Shown one piece after another: positions 18,918 to 28,100 of a stretch of 64,000 nt of DNA. Numbering within the stretch: the stretch's first letter is position 1; each line of letters begins with the position of its first letter. A program made the translations under genes and the position numbers. The notes below the pieces were generated by a model, which did not search any database, had not been told where the DNA came from, and saw only the letters and a program-made list of their open reading frames with translations. Origin of the DNA: an uncultured Bacilli bacterium (GTDB taxonomy: Bacteria > Bacillota_I > Bacilli_A > RF39 > UBA660); the NCBI GenBank assembly GCA_905236935.1, contig CAJOQL010000050.1:13024-77023 (forward strand), given 5' to 3'.

Positions 18918-20996
18918 TCAAGATATTTTTTTAATACTTTTGTGATTTTTCATTAGTTTTTTTACACCAGTTTTAAAAGCTACTTCTATTAAAGAACCAT
19001 CCACTTTAGTTACAGCACCTATACCATATTGTTCATGTTCAATAATGCTACCTTTAACAATATCATTATTATCATTAGTATAGACTTCTTTTTTATCAAT
19101 AAATTTAACTTCCCTATCAGCTGTTTCATTCTTTTCAATTAATTTAGGATCTATTTCAGAAATAAATCTTGATGGCATATTCATATTATCTTTACCATAA
19201 AGCATTCTTCTTTTAGCATTAGTTATATATAATCTATCTTTAGCACGAGTTATTCCAACATAACAGAGTCTTCTTTCTTCTTCTAAATTATCTTCCATTA
19301 ACGACATATTATGTGGAAAGATTCCTTCTTCCATACCAACTAAAAATACTACTGGAAATTCTAAACCTTTAGCACTATGTAACGTCATTAAAGTAACTGC
19401 ATCTCCATCTTCAGTATGATTAGAAATATCAGATATAAGTGATACTTCTTCTAAAAAATCTCCTAAATTAACAGAACCAGTTCTTTCCTCAAAAGAAGCC
19501 GTAATTGATTTAAATTCCATTAAAAATTCTAATCTTGCTTCATCTTCTAAAGACTTACTTGCCTCTAGTTCTCTTTTAATACCAGTTTTATCTAAAACTT
19601 CATCTATTAATTCAGTTAAAGATAAACTATCACTTTTTTTAATTAAATCTTCAATTAAAGTTTTAAATTCTAATTCCTTTTTATTTTCCAATGCATCAAA
19701 CATTGAAATGCCCATACTTGCTGCCCTATCTTCAATATCTTTAATAGCTGCATCTCCAATACCTCTTTTAGGAACATTAATAATTCTTCTTAAACTTATT
19801 TCATCATGAGGATTATATATTAACCTTAAATAACTAATTAAATCTTTAATTTCCTTACGATTATAGAAATAATAACTACCAAATACTTTATAAGGCATCC
19901 CTTTAGACATAAATACTTCTTCAATAGCACGACTTTGACCATTAGTACGATAAAGAATCGCAAAATCTTTATAATCATATCCTTTAGTAATTAAATCATT
20001 TATCTCGTCAATAACAAGCGCAATTTCATGTTTTTCATCATAACTACGTAAATACTTAATTTTTACTCCTTCACCTTTATCAGAATATAATCTTAAATCT
20101 TTACGTTCTTTATTATTTTTAATAACTTCATTAGCAGCTTCTAAAATTGTATTAGTACTACGATAATTATGTTCTAGTTTAATAACTTTACAATTTTTAA
20201 AATCATTTTCAAAATTAATAATATTTCGGTAATCTGCTTGCCTAAAAGCATAAATACTTTGATTCATATCTCCAACTACAAAAATATTTTTATATTTATT
20301 AGCAAGCATAACAGATAACTTATACTGAACAGGATTAGTATCTTGATACTCATCAATTAAAATATACTTAAACTTATCTTGATAATGTTCTAAAACCTCT
20401 GGATATTTTTCAAAAAGACGAACAGGTAAAAGCAATAAATCATCAAAATCAACAGAAGCACTTTCTAATAATTTCTTATTATATTTTCGATAAACCTCTA
20501 CCACTACTTTATCCATTGGTGTATTAAATAATTTATCTAATTCAATATCAGAAAGCATCTGATTCTTAATAAAACTAATCCTATTACGAATATATGAAGG
20601 ACTATACTGTTTAGGATCTAAATTCATATCTTTAAGAATTTTTTTAATTACTACATTAGTATCATCACTATCAATTATTGTAAAATTAGATGGTAAATTT
20701 AAATAAGTCGAATTTTCTCTTATAATTCTAAGACCTAAAGAATGAAATGTACCAATAAAACTGCAAACATCCTTTATAAGTAAATTAACCCTATCACGCA
20801 TCTCTTTAGCTGCTTTATTTGTAAATGTTATAGCTAAAATATTATAATCAGGTATTCCTTGTTCTATTAAATAAGAAATACGATTTGTTAAGACTTTAGT
20901 TTTACCAGAACCAGCACCTGCCATAACTAAAACAGGCCCATCTATTTGCTTAACAGCCTCTATTTGCTCTTTATTTAAATTTTCAAAAATATTCAT
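18918..20996 (-). CDS. pcrA: ATP-dependent DNA helicase PcrA (UvrD/Rep family)
   Basis: A 692-residue superfamily 1A helicase. Motif I MAGAGSGKTKVLTNRI, motif Ia ITFTNKAAKEM, motif II ILIDEYQDTNPVQY, motif III VGDMNQSIYAFRQADY, motif IV LEHNYRSTNTI, motif V TLMTLHSAKGLEFPVVFLVG, motif VI EERRLCYVGITRAKDRLYI. The C-terminal tail (IEHEQYGIGAVTKVDG to the end) is the Tudor-like RNA polymerase-binding domain typical of PcrA. It works in nucleotide excision repair, replication and removal of transcription roadblocks. It is the first gene of a pcrA-ATPase-ligA unit. Confidence 0.96.
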   Translation of the reverse strand: MNIFENLNKEQIEAVKQIDGPVLVMAGAGSGKTKVLTNRISYLIEQGIPDYNILAITFTNKAAKEMRDRVNLLIKDVCSFIGTFHSLGLRIIRENSTYLNLPSNFTIIDSDDTNVVIKKILKDMNLDPKQYSPSYIRNRISFIKNQMLSDIELDKLFNTPMDKVVVEVYRKYNKKLLESASVDFDDLLLLPVRLFEKYPEVLEHYQDKFKYILIDEYQDTNPVQYKLSVMLANKYKNIFVVGDMNQSIYAFRQADYRNIINFENDFKNCKVIKLEHNYRSTNTILEAANEVIKNNKERKDLRLYSDKGEGVKIKYLRSYDEKHEIALVIDEINDLITKGYDYKDFAILYRTNGQSRAIEEVFMSKGMPYKVFGSYYFYNRKEIKDLISYLRLIYNPHDEISLRRIINVPKRGIGDAAIKDIEDRAASMGISMFDALENKKELEFKTLIEDLIKKSDSLSLTELIDEVLDKTGIKRELEASKSLEDEARLEFLMEFKSITASFEERTGSVNLGDFLEEVSLISDISNHTEDGDAVTLMTLHSAKGLEFPVVFLVGMEEGIFPHNMSLMEDNLEEERRLCYVGITRAKDRLYITNAKRRMLYGKDNMNMPSRFISEIDPKLIEKNETADREVKFIDKKEVYTNDNNDIVKGSIIEHEQYGIGAVTKVDGSLIEVAFKTGVKKLMKNHKSIKKIS

Positions 20997-21112
20997 AATT
21001 ACTGCCTACTTTCTATATGCATATTAATTATATCAAAAACAGAAAATTTATTAAAGCAAAAATCAAACGATTGTACTATTTTTAAAAAATAAAAATTATC
21101 TTTAAGTCTAAA

Positions 21113-22084
21113 TTATAAATATTTATTTATATCTTTAATTTGTCCTAAAGCCTTAAGTTTATAAAGCATTTTATTAAAATTATGTGCTTCTTCTATAAAG
21201 ACTTGTTCTTTAATATTATTTTTATTAATAAAAATATTAGTATACTTTGCATTACTTTGACTTATAATCTTAGCTTCTAATAATCTTTTTATAATATTCT
21301 TATAACTTACTTTATAAATACTACTAAAAATTTCAATTTCTTTAAAATCAATAGATGAACGACTACTTCCAAATTCATTTATTAAAGATTGTTTAGGAAT
21401 TAATAATGCCTCAGCAAACCTATCAGTAATCTCATCTTTATTAGAATTTGCAACAATTAACAATTCTCCTAAGAATTTAGCAATTATAAATCTTTGATCA
21501 TAACCATTACATTCTTCAGGAACTATTATAATTGGAACATTATTAACATTTTCATAAAAACCTATAAAATGTTTAGTATTAGCATCTTTTGGAATAGTCA
21601 TTATTATCATCCCATTACTTTCAAGTAAATATATTAAATTTGCAATCGGAGCATCTATTGGAATTGTAAAAAATATTCTAAGTTTTGTTGCTAAACTTTC
21701 TCCTTCTTGAACAGTATTTAATATATGTACTCCAAATTTATTTTGCAATTTAATATCTGATAATTCTAAAAGATCAAAATAATCATCAATTTTTTTACGA
21801 ATTATAGCTTTAATTTTATCTTCTATAATTAAAGGAGTTCTTAAAGTACATTTTAAATTAGTAAACTTAATTTCATTAGATTTACCACTATCTAATACCT
21901 CATCTAAAGTCGAATTATATACACTAGCTATTTCTTCTAATCTTTCCAAACTAGGAACTACCATATCTTTTTCATATTTAAGTAACCCTGGAGCAGATAT
22001 ATTAAGTAGTTTTCCAGCTTGTGCTAAAGATAAATTATTCTTCATTCTTAATCTTTTTAAATTACCACCAATAGTTTTTTCCAT
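21113..22084 (-). CDS. XRE regulator fused to an ImmA/IrrE-like domain with lost zinc site
   Basis: 323 residues. The N-terminal HTH_3 domain (LKRLRMKNNLSLAQAGKLLNIS, residues 9-30) is followed by a middle region and an ImmA/IrrE-type domain. In active members the zinc site reads AHELGH; here the aligned stretch QRFIIAKFLGELL (197-209) has K203, F204 and E207 in place of H, E and H, while the flanking DRFAEALLIP (221-230) is well kept. The protease function therefore looks lost and the domain probably acts as a ligand or stress sensor. It is a single gene between pcrA and yitT. The targets are unknown. Confidence 0.75.
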   Translation of the reverse strand: MEKTIGGNLKRLRMKNNLSLAQAGKLLNISAPGLLKYEKDMVVPSLERLEEIASVYNSTLDEVLDSGKSNEIKFTNLKCTLRTPLIIEDKIKAIIRKKIDDYFDLLELSDIKLQNKFGVHILNTVQEGESLATKLRIFFTIPIDAPIANLIYLLESNGMIIMTIPKDANTKHFIGFYENVNNVPIIIVPEECNGYDQRFIIAKFLGELLIVANSNKDEITDRFAEALLIPKQSLINEFGSSRSSIDFKEIEIFSSIYKVSYKNIIKRLLEAKIISQSNAKYTNIFINKNNIKEQVFIEEAHNFNKMLYKLKALGQIKDINKYL

Positions 22085-22144
22085 AGTATCACCTGTTAAT
22101 ATTTTTCTAATTAAATTCTATCATATTAACTAATTCAAGTAAAG

Positions 22145-22177
22145 AAAAAACAATTACGAAATAGAATTGTTTTATTA
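22145..22177 (-). terminator. Terminator of the YitT gene
   Basis: Minus strand AAACAATT-loop-AATTGTTT followed by TTTC, directly at the 3' end of the yitT-like gene. Confidence 0.7.
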
Positions 22178-23029
22178 TTAATAATTATAATTATTATTAG
22201 CATTTATAGCTACATTTTTATTAATAGTTTCATAACCATCAATTATTGATATAAATGCATTTGAATCTATTAAAGCTATACCCTCTTTTAATTTATAATA
22301 GTCTTTAGTATCTATAACTGACATTATTATTTTACTCTTATGATTTGTAAATCCACCTTTTACATTAAACTCTGTAAAATCATACTTTAAATCATTAATT
22401 AAATAATCTTTTATCTCTTTTTCTTTATTAGTAATTATAAAGAAAGTTTTATTAGAACTAATACCAATTTTAGCCTTAGTAGTCATATAAGTAATTATAG
22501 CAATAATTATTAAAGAATATACTGCCATTTCAAAATTAAATATAACAGCAGTTAAAATTACAATAGATAATTCAATAAAATAAGACAAATGCCTATTAGA
22601 AGATTTAGCAGTTTCATTAAAAATAGCTTGAATTGTTTCAAATCCTCCAACACTAGCACCTTCCTTATAAATAATACTATAACCATACCCACAAATAATA
22701 GCGCCAGCCACTGCAATAATAATCGTTTCTAAATTGTCAAAATATATATACCTACTAATATTTTGTGTAGCAAAAATAACAAGAGGTATAAATAAACTTG
22801 TTAAAAGATATGTTTCTGTTTTATCTTCCCCTAAAACAGGCAAAGCAATTAAAAGCAAAAATAAATTAGCAATTGCAATAAAAATAGCTGGATCTAAATT
22901 ATAAGTTTCTTTATATAACGATCCAAGTCCAATTAAACCACTTGGAATTAAATTATATGGAACAAAAAATACATTAAAAGAAATTCCAATAATTAGTGAT
23001 CCTAATAAAATATTAAAATATCTTTTCAT
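22178..23029 (-). CDS. YitT family membrane protein (DUF161 + DUF2179)
   Basis: 283 residues. The N-terminal half has about five spans with the family marks SFNVFFVPYNLIPSGLIGLG and YGYSIIYKEGASVGGFETIQAI. The cytoplasmic C-terminal domain (DUF2179) has KTFFIITNKEKEIKDYLIND, KGGFTNHKSKIIMSVID and IDSNAFISIIDGYE. It belongs to the widespread YitT/YvjA/YqfU group of unproven transport function. It lies 3 bp downstream of prfB, so it shares that transcript. Confidence 0.9.
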   Translation of the reverse strand: MKRYFNILLGSLIIGISFNVFFVPYNLIPSGLIGLGSLYKETYNLDPAIFIAIANLFLLLIALPVLGEDKTETYLLTSLFIPLVIFATQNISRYIYFDNLETIIIAVAGAIICGYGYSIIYKEGASVGGFETIQAIFNETAKSSNRHLSYFIELSIVILTAVIFNFEMAVYSLIIIAIITYMTTKAKIGISSNKTFFIITNKEKEIKDYLINDLKYDFTEFNVKGGFTNHKSKIIMSVIDTKDYYKLKEGIALIDSNAFISIIDGYETINKNVAINANNNYNY

Positions 23030-23032
23030 AAT

Positions 23033-24125
23033 CTACCTCTTTATTCTTAAGTATTCTTTCATAAATTCCAAAATATCCCCATTTAATACTGCATCAGCAT
23101 TTGAATTTTCATAATTAGTTCTTACATCTTTAACTAACTTATATGGTTCTAAAGTATAATTCCTTATTTGACTACCAAACTCTATATTAACATGACTTTT
23201 TAGTTTATCTATATCCTTTTCATTTGATTCAGATAATAGTCTTTCTAACTTACCAATTAAAACTTTCATAGCAGTTTCTTTATTCTTAATTTGGCTTCTT
23301 TCGTTTTGACAAGTTACTACTATTCCAGTTGGTATATGTGTAATTCTAACAGCTGAATCAGTAGTATTTACCCCTTGTCCACCTTTTCCAGAAGAGCGAT
23401 ATACATCTACCCTTATATCATCTGGCTTTACCTCAACCATAGTTGATTGTTCAATTTCCGGAATTACTGAAACAGCAGCAAAAGATGTATGACGTCTTGC
23501 ATTAGAATCAAAAGGACTTATTCTAACCAATCTATGAACCCCTTGCTCTCCTTTAAAATAACCATAAGCATGTTCTCCAGATATTTTTAAAGTCACACTT
23601 TTAATTCCTGCTTCTTCTCCTTTTTGGTAATCAATCTCTTCATAAATAAAACCATTTTTATCGCAAAACATCTGATACATTCTAAGAAGCATCGATGCCC
23701 AATCTTGTGCTTCAGTCCCACCTGCTCCTGGATGAATCTCTAAATAACAAGCATTATTATCATATTCTTCAGTAAAAAGACTTTCCACTTCCATACTTTT
23801 AATATTTTCAGTTAATTTATTTAAATTATTCTCCAATTCATTAACCTCTAAACTATCATCATTAGTAAGCAGATTTAAAAGTTCAATTGAAGAATTTACT
23901 TCATTTTCCAAATCATAAAATTTAGTTAAGATTTTTCTTAAAGATGTTAACTTAGCATTTAAATTATTAGCCCTTTGAACATCACTCCAAATTCCATCTT
24001 CATTTAATAAAGATTCTAAATCATTAGCTTCCACTCTTTTATTTTCTAAGTCAAAGTGACCTCCCAATTTTATCTAAATTATATTTTAATTCTTCATACT
24101 TCTTTTTTAAATCATATGTGTCCAT
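23033..24125 (-). CDS. prfB: Peptide chain release factor 2, with programmed +1 frameshift
   Basis: RF2 terminates translation at UGA and UAA. The gene starts at ATG 24125, runs 24 codons and meets an in-frame TGA at 24053-24051. A +1 shift at CTT-TGA-C then continues in the frame 24052-23033, giving about 363 residues. The site has the classical layout: a Shine-Dalgarno-like GGGAGG 3 bp before CTTTGAC. Domain marks are the GGQ loop (SSGKGGQGVNTTDSAVRI), HPGAGGTEAQDWA, and GVHRLVRISPFDSNARRHTSFAAV. Termination at the early UGA depends on RF2 itself, so the site autoregulates RF2 level. It is followed by yitT. Confidence 0.96.
24046..24066 (-). promoter_or_regulatory. prfB programmed frameshift site
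   Basis: Minus strand TTGGGAGGTCACTTTGAC: an internal SD (GGGAGG), a TCA spacer, CTT slippery codon, TGA stop, C. This matches the known RF2 autoregulatory site of many bacteria. Confidence 0.93.
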
Positions 24126-24139
24126 AAAGCACCATCCTA

Positions 24140-24177
24140 AAAAAATTATACAAAAAAAAAGATGCTAGTGCAACCTA
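24140..24177 (-). terminator. Probable terminator of the PHP phosphatase gene
   Basis: A weak stem (GTTGC/GCATC around ACTA) is followed on the minus strand by nine T residues. The stem is imperfect, but the T run is the longest in the neighbourhood. Confidence 0.45.
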
Positions 24178-24179
24178 TG

Positions 24180-24983
24180 TCATTGTAAATTCTCATTTAC
24201 AAAATGTAATTTTTTAATAGTTTCATATCCAATATGACTATTTGCAATCTCAACAGATTCTTTAAAATAAGATATTTGTTCTTTAAAATGAGCATCTATT
24301 CCATAAACTACTTTAACATTATAGTTAGAAGCAATTTGCCAAAATTGAGGGCATGGATAAATTATATTTTTACGTTTATGTTCATAATATAAACATGGCT
24401 GAGCCAAATTTATTTCTAAAGGAACATTATATTTTTCTGCTGATGCACAAATTAAATTAGCAACTTTAGTTTCAATCTTTCCAAAAATATTTCTATTTAA
24501 CATATAAATATCTGGGTGTGCAATAATATCTGGAATACCCTTAGATAAAGCATCATCTATATATTTAGCATACAATAAAAGTTCACTATCCGTAAAATCA
24601 GCTTGTCTAAATATTCTTAATTTGCCATCACGATTGCAAATAAAATGTTGCCCTAATACTAGTTTATCAACATCTTTTTTTAATTCTAGCAAATTATTAA
24701 CATCAAATGGCAAATATTCAACCTCAAAACCAGTTTCAATTTTAATTTTATTTCTATACTTATTCTTTAAAAACTTTATACTTTCAAGATATTCATCTTT
24801 TTGAGAATAATCCATTCGCATATTATTTCTTAAATCAATTCTATTCTTTTCTGGAGAGTGGTCTGTAAAGCAAATTCTTTTAAAACCTTGTTTTATAAAC
24901 TCTAAAACATAATCTTCATCAGTTAAATATGGATCTGCATGTCCACATCGATAAGTATGTGTATGATAATTAAAATCTTGCAT
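24180..24983 (-). CDS. PHP-domain phosphatase (histidinol-phosphatase-like)
   Basis: 267 residues with the metal ligands of the PHP fold in order: HTHTYRCGHAD at the N terminus, FTDHSPEK, the glutamate in ETGFEVEYL, LGQHF, IIAHPDIYM, and VVYGIDAHFKEQI. This is the HisK-like class. No other histidine-biosynthesis gene is in the window, so the substrate may be another small phosphate ester. It is a monocistronic unit, divergent from the large activase-like gene. Confidence 0.85.
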   Translation of the reverse strand: MQDFNYHTHTYRCGHADPYLTDEDYVLEFIKQGFKRICFTDHSPEKNRIDLRNNMRMDYSQKDEYLESIKFLKNKYRNKIKIETGFEVEYLPFDVNNLLELKKDVDKLVLGQHFICNRDGKLRIFRQADFTDSELLLYAKYIDDALSKGIPDIIAHPDIYMLNRNIFGKIETKVANLICASAEKYNVPLEINLAQPCLYYEHKRKNIIYPCPQFWQIASNYNVKVVYGIDAHFKEQISYFKESVEIANSHIGYETIKKLHFVNENLQ

Positions 24984-25082
24984 TTTTCCTCCTATTTTTT
25001 TATTAAATCATATATAGTATATTAATAATATTATATAATTATTCTATCACAATTTAGTTAAATATTAGCGTTTTTATTAAAA

Positions 25083-25111
25083 TTGATTTATTTATAAATA
25101 AGTGATAAATT
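25083..25111 (+). promoter_or_regulatory. Promoter of the activase-like gene
   Basis: TTGATT (25083-25088), 17-bp spacer, TAAATT (25106-25111). The expected start at about 25118 falls inside the AGGTGG ribosome site, implying a leader of only about 10 nt. Confidence 0.5.
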
Positions 25112-25126
25112 GTAATAGGTGGTTGT

Positions 25127-28100
25127 ATGATAAATCTTTTAAACATAGGCTTAGATGTAGGTAGTACTACTGTAAAAGCAGTAATTATAGATAATAAAAA
25201 TAATATTTTATATAAAGAATATATGAGACATTTTTCAAATACAAAAAAGACTATTAAAGATATACTTAATGATATTATTAAAAAATTTCCTAATAATAAA
25301 TTTACAATAACATTTACCGGAAGTGGCGCAATTACTTTATCAAAATTTTTAAATGTTAATTTTTTACAAGAAGTTATATCTTGCAAAAATGCTATTAAAG
25401 AATATGCAAAAGAAACAGATGTTTGTATTGAATTAGGTGGTGAAGATGCCAAAATAATATATTTTGATCAAACTATTGAGCAAAGAATGAATGGTTCTTG
25501 TGCTGGTGGAACAGGAGCATTTTTAGACCAAATGGCCGTTCTTCTTAATACAACGACAGATGGCTTAAATGAATTAGCAAAAAAAGGTACAATTATATAT
25601 CCTATCGCATCTCGCTGTGGCGTATTTGCTAAAACTGATATTCAACCCCTTTTAAATGAAGGCGCTAAAAAAGAAGATGTAGCACTTTCTATTTTACAAG
25701 CAGTAGTTAATCAAACAATAAGTGGTTTAGCTTGTGGAAAGCCCATAAAAGGTAATGTAATCTTTTTAGGTGGCCCTCTAACCTATTTATCAATGCTTAG
25801 AGAAAGATTTATTAAAACTTTAGATTTAAAAGAAAATGAAATAATAATTCCAGAAGATGCTAAATTATATGTAGCATTAGGAGCAGCTATCGATAAAGAA
25901 CCTAAAAAAGAATTAACTATTAAAGATTTAATAAATATTAAAAACAAGTTAGATTCATTTAAAGAAGAAGAAAATAATAATTTACCAGCACTTTTTAAAA
26001 ATAATAAAGATTATGAAAACTTTGTAAAAAGACATCAAAAAGCATCTGTTAAAAAAACAGATTTAAATAGTTATAAAGGAGATATTTTTGTTGGAATTGA
26101 TGCAGGTAGTACTACTTGTAAAGTTGTAGCAATATCTAATTGTGGTGAACTTTTATATGAAAATTATACTAGCAATAAAGGTACTCCAGTTGATACTGTT
26201 AAAACAATGCTATTAGATTTATACAATAAAATGCCTAAAAATACTATTATTAGACAAGCAGGTTCAACCGGATATGGTGAAATGTTAATTAAAACTGCAT
26301 TTAATCTTGATATCAGTGAAATTGAAACTATGGCTCATTATGAAGCAGCTAATTATTTCTTACCAGGAGTAGAAAGTATTATTGACATTGGTGGTCAAGA
26401 TATGAAATATATTCGAATTAAAAATGGCGCTATTGATTCTATCATGCTTAATGAAGCTTGTTCTAGTGGATGTGGTTCTTTTATTGAAACTCTTGCTAAA
26501 AGTCTAAATATTACAATTGATGAATTTGTAAATCTTGCAGTAAAAAGTAAAAATCCTATAGATTTAGGTTCTAGATGTACAGTTTTTATGAATAGTAAAA
26601 TTAAACAAACTCAAAAAGAAGGAAGACCATTAGGAGATATATTTGCTGGCTTATCATATTCAATAATTAGAAATGCTATTCAAAAAGTAATGAAAATACG
26701 TGAAATGTCACAATTAGGTGATAAAATAGTAGTGCAAGGTGGTACTTTTTTAAATGATGCTGTTTTAAAAGCTTTTGAAAACATTACTGGCAAAGAAATT
26801 GTAAGACCAGATATTGCTGGATTAATGGGTGCTTATGGTGTTGCACTTTTAGCACTTGATGCTTTTAAAAAATATAATGATAATGAAATTAAATCTACCA
26901 TATTAACTCCTAAAGAAATAAATGATATGGAAATAAAAGTCACACATACAAGATGTCAAGGTTGTGAAAATCATTGTGCTCTTACAATCAGTCAATTTAA
27001 TAAAAAGCATTTTATATCTGGTAATAGATGTGAAAGAGGTAGTGGCAATAACGGAAGTAATTCTTATTTACCAAATATGTATAAATGGAAATATGATAGA
27101 TTATTTAACTATGAACCAAATAAAAATTCTAAAAGAGGTAAAATTGGAATACCTAGAGTACTTAATATGTATGAAAATTATCCCCTATGGTTTACGATTT
27201 TAACCGAATTAGGCTTTGAAGTTATTATTTCTGACCATTCTAATCGAGGAATTTATGAAAAAGGTATAGAATCCATGCCAAGTGAATCTGTTTGTTATCC
27301 AGCAAAACTTGTTCATGGTCATATAATTAATTTAATCGAAAAAGGCATAAAAACTATTTTCTATCCATGCATTATGTATGAAAATAAAGAATTTAATAAT
27401 ACTGATAATCATTATAATTGTCCAATTGTTCAAAGTTATAGTGAAGCCATAAAATTAAATGTTGAAGATATAAACAAAAATAATGTTAAGTTTATTAATC
27501 CATTTTTACCTATGGATGAAAAAAAACTTGTACAAAGATTATTAAAACTAGAAGAATTTAAAGAGTATAATTTTACTAAAAACGAAATTAAAGAAGCAGT
27601 AGCTAAAGGTTTTAAAGAACAAAATAAATTTAAACTTGAAGTAAGACAAAAAGGTGAAGAATTTTTAAAATATATTAATGATCATGACGAAAAAGCTATC
27701 GTGTTAGCTGGTAGACCATATCACTTAGATAAAGAAGTAAATCATGGAATTGATACTATGATTAATAGTTTAGGTTTAGCCGTTTTATCTGAAGATTCAA
27801 TCTGTCATTTAAGTAAAATGGAAACCAAACTTAGAATTGTAAATCAGTGGGAATATCATGCTAGAGTTTTTCATGCAGCAGATGTAGTTAGTCAATATGA
27901 GAATTTAGAATTAGTTAATTTAAATTCTTTTGGATGTGGTCTAGACGCAATAATAACAGATCAAACAGAAGAAATATTAAAATTTAATAATAAACTATAC
28001 ACGACAATAAAAATAGATGAAATTAATAATTTAGGAGCTGCAAAGATAAGAATTAGAAGCTTAATTGCATCAATGAATAAAAGAAAAAATAATATTAATT

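Noticed and set aside
25054..25452. 132-residue frame on the minus strand opposite the activase-like gene
   Set aside because: It is a shadow of the strongly conserved ASKHA domain on the plus strand and has no ribosome site.
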